This document shows positions 18,051-27,571 of a DNA stretch of 43,137 nucleotides, piece by piece (the first letter of the stretch is position 1; every line of letters begins with the position of its first letter). Both the position numbers and the translations under genes were made by a program. The stretch comes from Candidatus Azophilus lithoversatilis (lineage in GTDB: Bacteria > Pseudomonadota > Gammaproteobacteria > Pseudomonadales > Azotimanducaceae). The notes beneath the pieces are model-generated. The model was not told the DNA's origin and made no database searches. It saw nothing but the letters and a program-made list of their open reading frames with translations. Location of the stretch: NCBI GenBank assembly GCA_028278675.1, contig JAQAJJ010000026.1, positions 1 through 43,137 on the forward strand, read 5' to 3'.

Positions 18051-19451
18051 CTACCTCGTCTTGCGGCCCTTCAGCTTGCGGCGGCGCACCAAGCGGGTCC
18101 GTTTGCGCTGCTGACGCGGGTTTAAGGCGTTGGCTTGACCCGCATAGGGGTTGGCGCCGCTGCGCAACGCCAAGCGGACGGGGTTGCCGACCAGATCGAA
18201 CGCCTCCCGAAAGCCGTTCTCCAGGTAGCGGACGTAGCTCGCGGGCAGCGCTTCGGCTTGGCTGCCGTGAATGCCGATCCGCGGCGGATGCTCGCCCAGC
18301 TTGTGCGCGTAGCGCAGCTTGATGGGGCGACCGCGGTTCGACGGCGGCGGGTGCCCGCGAACCAGGCCGTTGAGGGCGCGGTTGAGGGCGGCGGTGTTGA
18401 CCGCGAGCCGGCCGCGACGAAAGACGGCCAGAACCTCCTCCATCAAGCGGCCCACCCCTTGGCCGCGCAGGGCGGATATGAAGCGCAGGGGTGCCCAGGG
18501 GATGAAGTCGAGGCGGCGGTCGAGCGCCGCTTGACGGCGGCGCTTCTCATCGCCGCTCAGCGCATCCCACTTGTTGACGGCCACCACCAGCCCCGCGCCC
18601 GCGTCGGCGGCCAACTTGAGAACGTGCAGGTCCTGATCCACCACCCCCTCCTCGCCGTCGAGCATCAGCACCACCACATGCGCCCGTTCCATGGCATCGA
18701 GCGCCTTGACGACGGAGAACTTCTCGACGATGCCCTCGACCCGGCCCTTGCGCCGCACCCCGGCGGTGTCGATCAACAGGAAACGCTCACCCCGTCGCTC
18801 GTAAGGGATCTCAATAGCGTCGCGGGTCGTGCCAGGACGGTCGAAGACGATCTGGCGCTGCTCGCCGAGCAAACGGTTGACCAAGGTGGATTTGCCGACG
18901 TTGGGACGGCCGACGATGGCGGTGCGTATGGCGTCCGGCTCCGCCTCCGTCAAGGCCGGCCCGTCAGGCAAAAGATGCGCCACAAAGGCGGTCAAGGCAG
19001 CGACCCCGCGCCCGTGGCTGGCCGCGATCCGATGGATGTCCGCAAAGCCGAGACGAGCGAATTCCGCTCCGGCCGCCTCGGCATCGAGGCCGTCGATCTT
19101 GTTGATGACCAGCACGACCCGCCTGCCGCTGCGCCGCAAATGCTCGGCAATGACTTCATCGCCAGCGGTCAGCCCGGCCCGGGCATCGACCAGGAAGAGC
19201 ACGCAATGGGCATCAGCCAGCGCCATCTCGGCCTGCTCGCCGATAAGGCCGGCAAACTCGCCGTCCGCAGCCAACCCGCCGGTGTCGATCAGCACGCAGG
19301 GTTTGCCGCCGAGCACGGCGCGGCCATAGCGCCGGTCGCGGGTCAGGCCAGGCACATCGGCAACCAAGGCGTCCCGGGTACCGGTGAGCTTGTTGAACAG
19401 CGTTGACTTGCCGACGTTGGGGCGGCCGGCCAGCACTAACTGAGGTATCAC
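18051..19451 (-). CDS. der: ribosome-assembly GTPase Der (EngA)
   Basis: Tandem-GTPase protein required for maturation of the 50S subunit. 466 aa. The first G domain has GRPNVGKS at residues 9-16, the DTGG switch and NKID; the second has another GRPNVGKS near residue 178, DTAG and NKWD; a KH-like C-terminal domain follows, with a basic tail (QRKRTRLVRRRKLKGRKTR). GTG 19451 shares GTGA with the bamB stop, so it is translationally coupled. Last gene of the ndk-rlmN-rodZ-hisS-yfgM-bamB-der run. Confidence 0.97.
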   Translation of the reverse strand: MIPQLVLAGRPNVGKSTLFNKLTGTRDALVADVPGLTRDRRYGRAVLGGKPCVLIDTGGLAADGEFAGLIGEQAEMALADAHCVLFLVDARAGLTAGDEVIAEHLRRSGRRVVLVINKIDGLDAEAAGAEFARLGFADIHRIAASHGRGVAALTAFVAHLLPDGPALTEAEPDAIRTAIVGRPNVGKSTLVNRLLGEQRQIVFDRPGTTRDAIEIPYERRGERFLLIDTAGVRRKGRVEGIVEKFSVVKALDAMERAHVVVLMLDGEEGVVDQDLHVLKLAADAGAGLVVAVNKWDALSGDEKRRRQAALDRRLDFIPWAPLRFISALRGQGVGRLMEEVLAVFRRGRLAVNTAALNRALNGLVRGHPPPSNRGRPIKLRYAHKLGEHPPRIGIHGSQAEALPASYVRYLENGFREAFDLVGNPVRLALRSGANPYAGQANALNPRQQRKRTRLVRRRKLKGRKTR

Positions 19452-20809
19452 CGCGCCTCGATCTCGATGGCGTGCAGGGCGCCGGAATTGCCGAGGACGT
19501 GGAGGGTGCGCCCATCAACCACCGCCATGCCGGAGCGCAGGCCATCGCCATCGAGCTTGCGACGGGCGAGAAAGCGGCCGTCGCTTTGCGCCAGCACATG
19601 GAGGTAGCCGTCGTCATCGCCGACCACCAAATAGTTGCTGAAGGCGACCGGGCTCGACAGCTTGCGGCGGTACAGCCCCTCCTGACGCCACACCTCTTCG
19701 GCGGTCTGCTCGTCGATCGCGATCACCGCATCGGTGTCATCGACGACGTAGATTTGGCCATATCCGGTGGCAAGGTCCAAGTAGCTCGAGGCTTCCCGCT
19801 GCCACACCGCAGCGCCATCGGCGACCCGAAGCGCCTTCAGGCGCCCTTGGTAGGACACCGCGTACAGCAGCGGTCCGTTGATGAGCGGCGAGGCGTCCAC
19901 ATCCACCATCCGATCAAGTTCCGAGCGGCCTTCCGGCAGCATCACCCGATGCTCCCATAGCGGTTCGCCATTGCCGGTGCGGATGGCGCTGACCATGCCA
20001 TTGGCAAAGCCCGCGTATACGATGCCGCCGTTGAAGACCGGTGAGGCGCTGCCGCGCAGGGTGAGCACCGGCACTTGGTTGTCGAAGCTCCAGCGCACGC
20101 TGCCGTCGGTCTGCTCAAGGGCCAGCAGCCGCCCGTCGATGGTTTGGACGAATACCGCGCCGTCGCCAGTCGCGGGCCGGCTGAGAATCTCCGCGCCGAC
20201 GTGGCTTCGCCAAACTTCGCTACCGTCGGCCACCGAAAGCGCCACCAGCGCCCCGCCGGTGGTGCCGATCAGCACGAAGCCCGCACCGACCCCGACACCG
20301 CCGCTGACGAAGCTCGGATCCTGGCGATCGAAGATCTTGAATTGGATTCTCGGCACGAAGCGCCCCGCACCGGACCTGGGGGAGCGGCCCGTTCTCTCCG
20401 CCTGGCCGATGTTGGCGCGCCAGATGCGCTTGCCGGAAAAGCGGTCCCGGGCCTCCACAACGCCGTAGCCATCGGCGGCGACTATCCGGTCCGCCAAGGG
20501 GGCCGGGTCCAAACGCAGGTACTTGCGTCCCAGTCCCTTCCCGGTGCGGGCCCGCCACAGTTGCCTGATGCGCGCTTCGGGCTCGAAATCCACCAGCTTC
20601 GCAGGTTTGAGCACATCCTCCTTGTCGTCCTTGTCACCGATGCCGGGAATCCAGGAAAACCAGCTGCAACCGCCCGCTAAGAGGCCCGCGATCAGCAATG
20701 GCACGATGCGGGCGAATCTGGCCTTCGAGTTTCCACCCCGGTCCGCCGGGGCACCGACTGGCAGGGAAACAGCGCTTTCCCCGCGGGGCTTACCTAGCAA
20801 ATGGTTCAT
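19448..20809 (-). CDS. bamB: outer membrane protein assembly lipoprotein BamB
   Basis: Eight-bladed PQQ-like beta-propeller lipoprotein that scaffolds BamA. 453 aa. The lipobox LLAGGC puts the acylated Cys at about residue 48, after a long, hydrophilic N-terminal region; an internal start nearer the hydrophobic stretch is possible, but ATG 20809 overlaps the yfgM stop as ATGA. Propeller repeats are clear (ALSVADGSEVWRSHVGAEI, LALEQTDGSVRWSF, IAIDEQTAEEVWRQEG). The partner bamA is in the same window but in another operon. Order matches the gammaproteobacterial yfgM-bamB-der cluster. Confidence 0.95.
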   Translation of the reverse strand: MNHLLGKPRGESAVSLPVGAPADRGGNSKARFARIVPLLIAGLLAGGCSWFSWIPGIGDKDDKEDVLKPAKLVDFEPEARIRQLWRARTGKGLGRKYLRLDPAPLADRIVAADGYGVVEARDRFSGKRIWRANIGQAERTGRSPRSGAGRFVPRIQFKIFDRQDPSFVSGGVGVGAGFVLIGTTGGALVALSVADGSEVWRSHVGAEILSRPATGDGAVFVQTIDGRLLALEQTDGSVRWSFDNQVPVLTLRGSASPVFNGGIVYAGFANGMVSAIRTGNGEPLWEHRVMLPEGRSELDRMVDVDASPLINGPLLYAVSYQGRLKALRVADGAAVWQREASSYLDLATGYGQIYVVDDTDAVIAIDEQTAEEVWRQEGLYRRKLSSPVAFSNYLVVGDDDGYLHVLAQSDGRFLARRKLDGDGLRSGMAVVDGRTLHVLGNSGALHAIEIEAR

Positions 20810-21510
20810 TCCTGCACCGTCTCCGCACTCTCTGGCTCCGGCTCGGGCTCCGCGATTTGCGGCTCAGGTTCCGCACTCTCGGGCTCGGGCCGAACAGGCG
20901 GCGCGGTGTCGTTGATCTTCATTTCCAGAATCGGTCTTTCGCGTTCGCCGCCCATCTCCTCAAAAGCGGAGCGGTAGGCTTCATGGGCCAGGGAGGGCTC
21001 GCCCCGCTCCGTATGGATGTCGCCTTTGAGCTCTTGGGCCAACCCCCTGTAGCCGCTGCCGCGAACGCCCGCGAGAACGGCCAGCGCCGCAACGCCGTCA
21101 CCGCCCTGCTGATGCAGCCGGGCGAGGCGAATGCGGGCCAGATCCTTGAGCGAATCAGGGGAATCGGTGTCGATGACGCGTTGCAGATAGGCCACTGCCG
21201 CCTCGATGGCATCGGCTTCGACGGCTTCGCGCGCCCGATGCAGCAGAGTGAAGGCGTGGTAGGCGGTGCCCTCGCTGGCCTCGTCAAGCTGTTCGGCCAG
21301 GATGGTGCGGCCCTCGCCTTCAGCCGCCAGAAAGGACTCATAGAGGCCCGAAGTGGCCTGCCGCGCCTCGGTCGCCCACTGATCGTACCACCGCCATCCA
21401 GCCAACCCGGCAACGGCCAACACAAGGCCCGTCACCAGGCCGGTCCCGTTCCTGCGCCACCAAGTCTGCAACCGCTCAAGCTGCTCTTCGTCACTGAGAA
21501 AGTCAGACAC
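20806..21510 (-). CDS. yfgM: YfgM-family membrane-anchored TPR protein
   Basis: Ancillary SecYEG-associated chaperone. 234 aa with one N-terminal membrane segment (TGLVTGLVLAVAGLAGW) after a short cytoplasmic stretch containing EEQLERLQTWWRRNG, then periplasmic TPR-like helices. The C-terminus adds a Pro/Glu-rich tail (repeats of PEPE and AEPEP, about 25 residues) not usual for YfgM, perhaps a flexible linker to a partner. It sits between hisS and bamB exactly as in E. coli. Confidence 0.9.
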   Translation of the reverse strand: MSDFLSDEEQLERLQTWWRRNGTGLVTGLVLAVAGLAGWRWYDQWATEARQATSGLYESFLAAEGEGRTILAEQLDEASEGTAYHAFTLLHRAREAVEADAIEAAVAYLQRVIDTDSPDSLKDLARIRLARLHQQGGDGVAALAVLAGVRGSGYRGLAQELKGDIHTERGEPSLAHEAYRSAFEEMGGERERPILEMKINDTAPPVRPEPESAEPEPQIAEPEPEPESAETVQE

Positions 21511-21557
21511 TCACCGCACTCCTGATTGCGTCCCAAACCGCACCGTCCCCACCCCAC

Positions 21558-22841
21558 TCAAGCCAGCTCGCCGAGCAAACGCTCAATCACGGCCGGTGCG
21601 GCCAGCGACTCTTGGGGGGCACCGGAGCGCAGATCCTTGAGGGCCATGCGATTGTCCCTCAATTCGTCTTCTCCAAACAACAGCGCCCAACGGGCCCCGC
21701 ACTGATCGGCCCGCTTAAGCTGGCTCTTCAGGCGGCCTCCTCCCACATGCACCCGAAAGCGCAGCCCCGGTGCCCCGTCCCGCAGCCGCTGCACGTTGGC
21801 AAGAGCGAAGCCCTGCCACCGCGGCTCCAGGACGCAGCAATAGACATCGACCGCCGGTTGCGGGGCGGCCTCGTCAAGCGCCTGCCGCAGCAACACCACC
21901 CGCTCCAGCCCCAACGCAAAACCCGCCGCCGCGGTCGGCTTGCCGCCGATGACCTCAACGAGGCCGTCATAACGCCCGCCGGCGCATACCGCGCCCTGGG
22001 CACCCAAGCGCTCCGTGGTCCATTCGAACACCGTCCTGCCGTAGTAGTCCAAGCCGCGCACCAAGCGCGGATTCAGCACATAGGCGATGCCCAACTCATC
22101 AAGCAGCCCCTTGAGCGCTTCAAAATGCCCGGCGCTTTCGTCATCGATGTAGTCGTCAAAGCTGGGGGCACCGGCCAGCAGCGCTTGGGTGGACGCTGAC
22201 TTGCTGTCGAGAATGCGCAACGGATTGCGGTCCAGACGGCGAGCGCTGTCGGCATCGAGATCCGCGCGATGCGGCACGAGATAAGCGGCCAAGGCGTCGC
22301 GCCAAGCGGCCCGGGCGGCGGGCGCACCGAGCGTGTTGAGCTCCAGTTGAATCTCGCCGCTGAGGTCCAAGGCTCGCCAAATCTCAGCATTAATCTGGAT
22401 CAGTTCCGCGTCCACGTCCGGCCCCGGCGGCCCGAAGGCCTCCACGCCGATCTGATGAAATTGGCGAAAGCGGCCCATCTGTGGACGCTCATGGCGAAAC
22501 ATGGGGCCGCGGTAGAACACCCGCTGCGCCTGATTGCGCAACAGGCCGCTTCCAAGCATGGCTCGAGCGCACGAGGCGGTGCCCTCCGGGCGTAGCGAAA
22601 TGCTACTGCCGTCGCGGTCAATGAGGCTGTACATTTCCTTTTCGACGATATCGGTCGCCGCGCCGACGCTGCGGGCGAAGAGCTCAGTCATCTCAAGCAA
22701 CGGCAGGCGCAGTTCCTCGTAGGCAAAGCCATCGAGGACATCGATGATCCGTTCCTCGATCGCACGCCAACGCCTTGCCTCATCCGGCAGCACGTCGCGC
22801 ATGCCCCGCACTAGCGTCGCGTCATGCCTCCTATGGCGCAT
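21558..22841 (-). CDS. hisS: histidyl-tRNA synthetase
   Basis: Class II synthetase charging tRNA-His, 427 aa from ATG 22841, close to the 424 aa of E. coli. Motif 2 is SISLRPEGTASCARA, followed by FYRGPMFRHERPQMGRFRQFHQ; the histidine-specific RGLDYYGRTVFEW and GGRYDGLVE are present; motif 3 is ALGLERV; the anticodon-binding domain follows. The frame stays open to ATG 22970, which has GAGG just before it, but that 43-residue extension (GSASVRGWFPGNAPP region) looks repeat-derived; the true start is therefore not certain. ispG, normally between rodZ and hisS, is absent. Confidence 0.96.
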   Translation of the reverse strand: MRHRRHDATLVRGMRDVLPDEARRWRAIEERIIDVLDGFAYEELRLPLLEMTELFARSVGAATDIVEKEMYSLIDRDGSSISLRPEGTASCARAMLGSGLLRNQAQRVFYRGPMFRHERPQMGRFRQFHQIGVEAFGPPGPDVDAELIQINAEIWRALDLSGEIQLELNTLGAPAARAAWRDALAAYLVPHRADLDADSARRLDRNPLRILDSKSASTQALLAGAPSFDDYIDDESAGHFEALKGLLDELGIAYVLNPRLVRGLDYYGRTVFEWTTERLGAQGAVCAGGRYDGLVEVIGGKPTAAAGFALGLERVVLLRQALDEAAPQPAVDVYCCVLEPRWQGFALANVQRLRDGAPGLRFRVHVGGGRLKSQLKRADQCGARWALLFGEDELRDNRMALKDLRSGAPQESLAAPAVIERLLGELA

Positions 22842-23003
22842 CAGCGTTTGCCCCTCGGCTCGTGGCAAGGTGCGCCTCGCAGGCAATGGCAGGCGCCATC
22901 GGCAGCAAGGCGGGGCATTCCCAGGGAACCAGCCTCGTACTGACGCGCTGCCGGCGCTCTGATGCGTCATAGCACCTCGGAAACGACGCTAAGCCCACCA
23001 CGG

Positions 23004-23399
23004 CTATTGATCCGGCAATATGGATAGGGTGCCGCCGATGGCCGCAGCCAGCGCGGCGCCGGCGATCCACCAATACAGGCCGCGGCTACGCGCCCGCGTC
23101 TCGGCGGATGGCGAATCGTCTTGGGCCTCCGCGTCATCGGCGCTCGGCCTGCTGTCCAGCAGCGTCTCGCCGTCCAAGGCCATCAGGCGGGCGTATGCGC
23201 GGATGTAGCCGCGCACGAACACAGGCGCCGGCAACCGCTCCCAGTCGTCAGCCTCCAAGGCAGTCACCGTCGCCGAAGAGAGCTTAAGCTGATCAGCCAC
23301 TTGGGAGACAGCCAGCTGCCGTGCCTCCCGGGCCGCCTGCAGCGCCTGGCCAAGGCCTTCGGTTGCATCGACCACAACTAGTGTCTCGTCAAGCGTCAT
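23004..23399 (-). CDS. rodZ: short RodZ-like HTH membrane protein
   Basis: 131 aa. The N-terminal HTH_25 domain (LGQALQAAREARQLAVSQ, ADQLKLSSATVTALEADDW, PVFVRGYIRAYARLM) is that of RodZ, the MreB-binding cell-shape protein. It ends with a single membrane segment (YWWIAGAALAAAIGGTLSIL) and stops; the periplasmic domain of about 200 residues found in E. coli RodZ is missing. ATG 23399 overlaps the rlmN 3' end by 11 bp, as expected for the operon. Either truncated by the same event that removed ispG, or a naturally short form. Confidence 0.85.
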   Translation of the reverse strand: MTLDETLVVVDATEGLGQALQAAREARQLAVSQVADQLKLSSATVTALEADDWERLPAPVFVRGYIRAYARLMALDGETLLDSRPSADDAEAQDDSPSAETRARSRGLYWWIAGAALAAAIGGTLSILPDQ

Positions 23400-24480
23400 G
23401 CGTCGCCACTTGCAAACGGGCAAGATAGCGGGACTGGCGTCGAGTCCGGTCGCTGACCGCGCCGGTCAACTGACCGCAGGCAGCGTCGATGTCGTCCCCC
23501 CGGGTGGTGCGCAGCATGGCCGCGTAACCGGCGTCCAAGAGCGCGGTTTGAAAGGCGCGCACCGCCCCGGCGCCCGGGCGCTCAAAGCCCGATGCCGGGA
23601 AGGGGTTGAAGGGAATGAGGTTGATCTTGCAGCGCAGGCCGCGCAGCAGCCGCGCCAGCGCCTTCGCTTGGGCGAGGCTGTCGTTGACGCCCTTGATCAG
23701 GGTGTATTCCACCGTCAAGGCGCGGCGTTCGCCCAAGCCGGCAACGTAGTGGCGGCAGGCGGCGAGCAGTTCGCTCAACGGATACTTGCGATTGATGGGC
23801 ACGAGCTCATCACGCAGCGCGTCATCCGGCGCGTGCAGGGACACCGCCAAGGACACGTCGCTCACCTCAGCCAAATCGTAGATGGCCGGAACGACGCCGG
23901 CGGTGGAAATCGTCACCCGGCGTTTGGAGATGCCGAAGGCCAAGTCATCCATCATCAGGTTGACGGCACGAATCACCGCATCGAAGTTGAGCAACGGTTC
24001 GCCCATGCCCATCAGCACCACGTTGCTCACGCTGCCGCCCTGCTCCTTGAGCACCTCGTTGGCCAGCCAAACCTGGCCGATGATCTCCGCCGTGGTCAGG
24101 TTGCCGTTGAAACCCTGCTTGCCAGTGGCGCAAAAGCGGCAATCGAGCGCGCAGCCGGCTTGCGAGGAGACGCACAGCGTGTTGCGGCCCGCTTCTGGTA
24201 TCAACACAGTCTCCACCGCATCGCCTTGGCCCAAGCCCATGGCCCACTTGATGGTGCCGTCCACCGAATCGCGCCGGGACCGCACTTCGGGCACGGCGAG
24301 GGTTGCCGTTTCCCCGAGCCAGGCGCGCAGGCTCTTGGCGAGATCGGTCATGGCCGCAAAGTCCCGGACGCCGCGGTGGTAGACCCACTTCATGATTTGC
24401 CGGGCACGAAATGCCTTATGTCCCGCGGCTTGAAAGCCCGCTTCAAGCCCCGCCCGGTCGTAGTCGAATAGATTCCGCAT
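23389..24480 (-). CDS. rlmN: dual-specificity 23S rRNA A2503 / tRNA A37 C2-methyltransferase RlmN
   Basis: Radical SAM enzyme, 363 aa. The cluster motif is SSQAGCALDCRFCATG; the SAM segment MGMGEPLLNFD and GISKRRVTISTAGVVP follow; the methyl-carrying Cys lies in GDDIDAACGQL. N-terminal fold AFRARQIMKWVYHRG is standard. Placed between ndk and rodZ, as in other gammaproteobacteria, starting 10 bp after ndk. Confidence 0.97.
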   Translation of the reverse strand: MRNLFDYDRAGLEAGFQAAGHKAFRARQIMKWVYHRGVRDFAAMTDLAKSLRAWLGETATLAVPEVRSRRDSVDGTIKWAMGLGQGDAVETVLIPEAGRNTLCVSSQAGCALDCRFCATGKQGFNGNLTTAEIIGQVWLANEVLKEQGGSVSNVVLMGMGEPLLNFDAVIRAVNLMMDDLAFGISKRRVTISTAGVVPAIYDLAEVSDVSLAVSLHAPDDALRDELVPINRKYPLSELLAACRHYVAGLGERRALTVEYTLIKGVNDSLAQAKALARLLRGLRCKINLIPFNPFPASGFERPGAGAVRAFQTALLDAGYAAMLRTTRGDDIDAACGQLTGAVSDRTRRQSRYLARLQVATHDA

Positions 24481-24490
24481 CGGGGCGGCC

Positions 24491-24919
24491 TCAAGGGCCG
24501 GAGAGAATCTCCGATGGTTCGAAAAAGTAGGCGATCTCGCGACGGGCCGACGCCGGAGCGTCCGAGCCGTGCACCGAATTGGCGTCCAGGGATTCGGCGA
24601 AGTCCGCCCGAATGGTGCCCGGCGCCGCCTCCGCCGGGTTGGTGGCGCCCATCAATCGACGGTTCGCCGCAATGGCGTCCTCGCCTTCCAGGACCTGCAC
24701 CATGATTGGGCCGGAGGTCATGTAGGCGCACAGCCCGTCGTAAAACGACTTGCCCTGATGTTCGGCGTAGAAGCCCGCGGCCCGAGGCTGGTCGAGCCGC
24801 AGCATCTTGGCCGCGACGATCTTCAAGCCTCCGCTTTCAAAGCGTGAGTAGATTTCGCCAATGAGGTTGCGGGCCACCGCATCGGGCTTGACGATGGATA
24901 AAGTGCGCTCCACGGCCAT
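24491..24919 (-). CDS. ndk: nucleoside diphosphate kinase
   Basis: Balances nucleoside triphosphates by phosphohistidine transfer. 142 aa, normal length. Conserved [15 protein letters not shown] start, and active-site His in [21 protein letters not shown]. First gene of the operon running to der. The 80-bp upstream gap contains the only likely promoter space; it holds a hairpin-like GGGCCTTCGGCCC (24972-24984). Confidence 0.97.
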   Translation of the reverse strand: MAVERTLSIVKPDAVARNLIGEIYSRFESGGLKIVAAKMLRLDQPRAAGFYAEHQGKSFYDGLCAYMTSGPIMVQVLEGEDAIAANRRLMGATNPAEAAPGTIRADFAESLDANSVHGSDAPASARREIAYFFEPSEILSGP

Positions 24920-25000
24920 AGAGGTCTCCGCAATGTCCGTTCAACCATTCAGGTAGGGTGCGTCGGCACAGGGCCTTCGGCCCCGCTTTCGGAACGGCTA

Positions 25001-25774
25001 TTATATCCGTTCAAAGTCGCCGTGGCGTCCCCTGCCTGCGGCGAAGCGTGCGGCACCGCGTCGGGTTTCGCCGGAGGCGAGCACTGCCAGGCCGAGGCGG
25101 GTCTCATCCTTGAGCGCCTCATCAAGCGGCAGCGACCATTGCCGATAGGAGGACAGCCGGTCATTGCGCAGGCAAAGCTGGGGAAAAGCGGTGAGGCTTT
25201 CCGCCAACGCCATGGCCGCCTCCAAGGCCTGGCCAGGCGGCGCCAGCCGGTTGGCCAGGCCCATGGCCTTCGCTTCCTCCCCGGCCACGCCGCGGCCGGT
25301 GAGGATCAGGTCGAGCGCATGGCTGTGCCCGATCAGACGGGTCAAACGGATGGTGCCGCCATCGACCAGGGGCACGCCCCACCGGCGGCAATACACACCG
25401 AACACCGCATCTTCCGCGGCCACCCGCATATCGCACCAAAGCGCCAACTCCAGGCCGCCCGCCACGGCAAAGCCTTCCACCGCAGCGATCACCGGCTTCG
25501 ACAACAGCATGCGCGTGCAGCCCAATGGCCCCCTGCCCTCGGGCTTGAGCTTCGGTGCGCCCTGGCCCTCCGAGACGGACTTCAGGTCGGCACCCGCGCA
25601 GAATGTGCCGTCGGCGCCGGTCAGCACGGCAACGTCAAGATCGCCGTCGCCGTCAAAGCGGGCGAACGCATCGGCCAGCCCCTGCGCCGTTTCCCCATCG
25701 ACGGCGTTGCGGACCTCCGGGCGATTGATGGTGATCAAGGCCACCCGGCCATGGGTGGTCGATTCCACTTTCAT
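25001..25774 (-). CDS. enoyl-CoA hydratase/isomerase family protein (crotonase)
   Basis: 257 aa crotonase fold with oxyanion-hole segments FCAGADLK and GFAVAGGLELALWCD. ATG 25774 has GGAGG eight bases upstream. In the active-site region the sequence reads CRRWGVPLVDGGTIRL; Arg stands where classic enoyl-CoA hydratases have a catalytic Glu (PE in the usual form), so it belongs to the RRWGVPL subgroup whose reaction is uncertain. Its 5' end faces iscR, leaving 134 bp for two divergent promoters. Confidence 0.88.
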   Translation of the reverse strand: MKVESTTHGRVALITINRPEVRNAVDGETAQGLADAFARFDGDGDLDVAVLTGADGTFCAGADLKSVSEGQGAPKLKPEGRGPLGCTRMLLSKPVIAAVEGFAVAGGLELALWCDMRVAAEDAVFGVYCRRWGVPLVDGGTIRLTRLIGHSHALDLILTGRGVAGEEAKAMGLANRLAPPGQALEAAMALAESLTAFPQLCLRNDRLSSYRQWSLPLDEALKDETRLGLAVLASGETRRGAARFAAGRGRHGDFERI

Positions 25775-25908
25775 TTTCACATCCTCCGAACATCCTGGAA
25801 CCGCCAAAACCCAAAAACAGGCACCCCGGCACTTGAAGTGGACGCATTGGGCTGGCTATTGCATACTCAACCGCAATCATCGCACAACGGGCAGTGGGGC
25901 ATGACGCC

Positions 25909-26376
25909 ATGCGCCTGACGACCAAGGGCCGCTATGCGGTCACAGCCATGCTCGACATCGCGCTGCACCGGCAATCGGGACCGGTGAGCGTGACCGACAT
26001 CGCGCAGCGGCAGGGCATTTCACCGTCCTATCTGGAACAGCTTTTCGGCCGCTTGAAGCGCGCCGGCCTGCTGGTCAGCCTGCGCGGGCCGGGCGGCGGC
26101 TACCGGCTCGGGCCGGCGGCGGAGTCGATCAGCATTTCCGAGATCATTGCCGCAGTCGGCGAAGGCGTGGACGCCACCCGCTGCCGCGGCGCCGCCGACT
26201 GCCAGGACGGCACCATCTGCCTGACCCATGATCTGTGGAACGACCTGTCCATGGAAATCGACGGCTTCCTCAAGCGGGTCACTTTGGCGAGCTTGGTGCA
26301 ACGCAGAGAGGTGCAGTCCATCGCCCATCGACAGGACCGCCGCGCCGAAGAGGTCATCCTGAGCCAACTCGCCTAG
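25909..26376 (+). CDS. iscR: Fe-S cluster regulator IscR
   Basis: Rrf2-family repressor that senses [2Fe-2S] status. 155 aa. Winged helix [19 protein letters not shown], then [26 protein letters not shown]; the cluster ligands are in [20 protein letters not shown], with Cys spacing and His matching E. coli Cys92/98/104/His107. ATG 25909 is the family start; GTG 25894 is also in frame. It is followed by iscS after 43 bp, the standard order. The upstream 134 bp should carry an IscR-regulated promoter; no exact site was recognised by eye. Confidence 0.96.
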   Translation: MRLTTKGRYAVTAMLDIALHRQSGPVSVTDIAQRQGISPSYLEQLFGRLKRAGLLVSLRGPGGGYRLGPAAESISISEIIAAVGEGVDATRCRGAADCQDGTICLTHDLWNDLSMEIDGFLKRVTLASLVQRREVQSIAHRQDRRAEEVILSQLA

Positions 26377-26419
26377 CGCCTTTCAGGTTGGATTGATTCA
26401 TCAGAAAGGCGGAGCTTAA

Positions 26420-27571
26420 GTGCGCAAAGCGGTTTACCTAGACTACTCAGCCACCACGCCGGTTGACCCCAAAGTGGCGGCCAAAATGAACGCCTGCCTG
26501 CTGGCGGAGGGCAACTTCGGCAATCCAGCCTCACGCAGCCACATCTTCGGCTGGCATGCCGAAGAGGCGGTGGAGGCGGCCCGCGCCGACGTGGCCCGAC
26601 TGCTCAACGCCGACCCCCGGGAAATCGTCTGGACCTCAGGCGCCACCGAATCGGACAATCTGGCTATAAAGGGCCTTGCCGAAGGCGCTTCACGGCGCCA
26701 CATCGTCACCAGCGCCATCGAGCACAAGGCGGTGCTCGACACCTGCGCCCTCCTTGAGACCCGAGGCTTCGAGATCACCTGGCTCGCGCCCCCGGCGGAC
26801 GGCATCATCCGCCCCGAGCAGGTAGCCGAGGCGCTGCGCGAGGACACCCTGCTGGTCTCCCTGATGCAGGTGAACAACGAAATCGGCGTTGTCAACGATG
26901 TCGCCGCCATCGGCCAAATTTGCCGCGCGGCCGGGGTTCGCTTTCACGTTGACGCCGCTCAGAGCGCCGGCAAGCTCCCGTTGGACGTGCAGGCCATGGC
27001 CATCGACCTCATCAGCCTGTCGGCGCACAAGATGTACGGCCCCAAGGGCGTCGGCGCCCTGTACGTGCGCCGGGAGCCACCCATGCGCCTGCGCCCGCAG
27101 ATGCACGGCGGTGGCCACGAACGCGGCATGCGCTCCGGCACCTTGGCCACCCACCAAGTGGTGGGCATGGGGGAGGCCTGCGCCATCTTGGGGCGAGTCA
27201 TGGAAACCGAAAACGCCCGCATTCTGGCCCTGCGCAAGCGTCTGTGGTCGCACTTGAAGCAGGCGCCCGGCGCCGTGCTGAACGGCGACGAGGAGCGACG
27301 GCTGCCGGGCAACCTCAACGTCGGCTTCGCTGGCATCGACGGCGAAACCCTGCTGCTGGCCCTCGACGACATCGCCGTCTCCAGCGGCTCCGCCTGCACT
27401 TCCGCCAGCATCGAGCCATCCTATGTCCTGAGCGCCCTCGGCGTTCCCGACGACATCGCCCACGCCAGCCTACGCTTCACCATCGGCCGCTTCACCACTG
27501 AGGAGGAAGTGGACTACGCCGCCCAGCGGGTGGTGGAGGTGGTGACGGGACTTGGGGCGAGGGGACGCTAG
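26420..27571 (+). CDS. iscS: cysteine desulfurase IscS, shortened C-terminus
   Basis: PLP enzyme that supplies sulfur from cysteine. N-terminus [21 protein letters not shown]-lysine segment [14 protein letters not shown], and active-site Cys loop [17 protein letters not shown] are nearly canonical. GTG start with GGAG six bases upstream. Length is 383 aa against 404 in E. coli: the frame ends GLGARGR, about 20 residues short, so the conserved tail that helps dock IscU is missing. iscU, iscA, hscBA and fdx do not follow; an unrelated DUF1214 gene does. The enzyme should still be active, but its scaffold partner must be encoded elsewhere. Confidence 0.95.
   Translation: MRKAVYLDYSATTPVDPKVAAKMNACLLAEGNFGNPASRSHIFGWHAEEAVEAARADVARLLNADPREIVWTSGATESDNLAIKGLAEGASRRHIVTSAIEHKAVLDTCALLETRGFEITWLAPPADGIIRPEQVAEALREDTLLVSLMQVNNEIGVVNDVAAIGQICRAAGVRFHVDAAQSAGKLPLDVQAMAIDLISLSAHKMYGPKGVGALYVRREPPMRLRPQMHGGGHERGMRSGTLATHQVVGMGEACAILGRVMETENARILALRKRLWSHLKQAPGAVLNGDEERRLPGNLNVGFAGIDGETLLLALDDIAVSSGSACTSASIEPSYVLSALGVPDDIAHASLRFTIGRFTTEEEVDYAAQRVVEVVTGLGARGR

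Noticed and set aside
22842-22970. 43-residue N-terminal extension of HisS from ATG 22970
   Set aside because: GAGG precedes this ATG, but the peptide is Pro/Arg-rich and unlike HisS; the 22841 start gives the normal length. Left open as an alternative in the gene entry.
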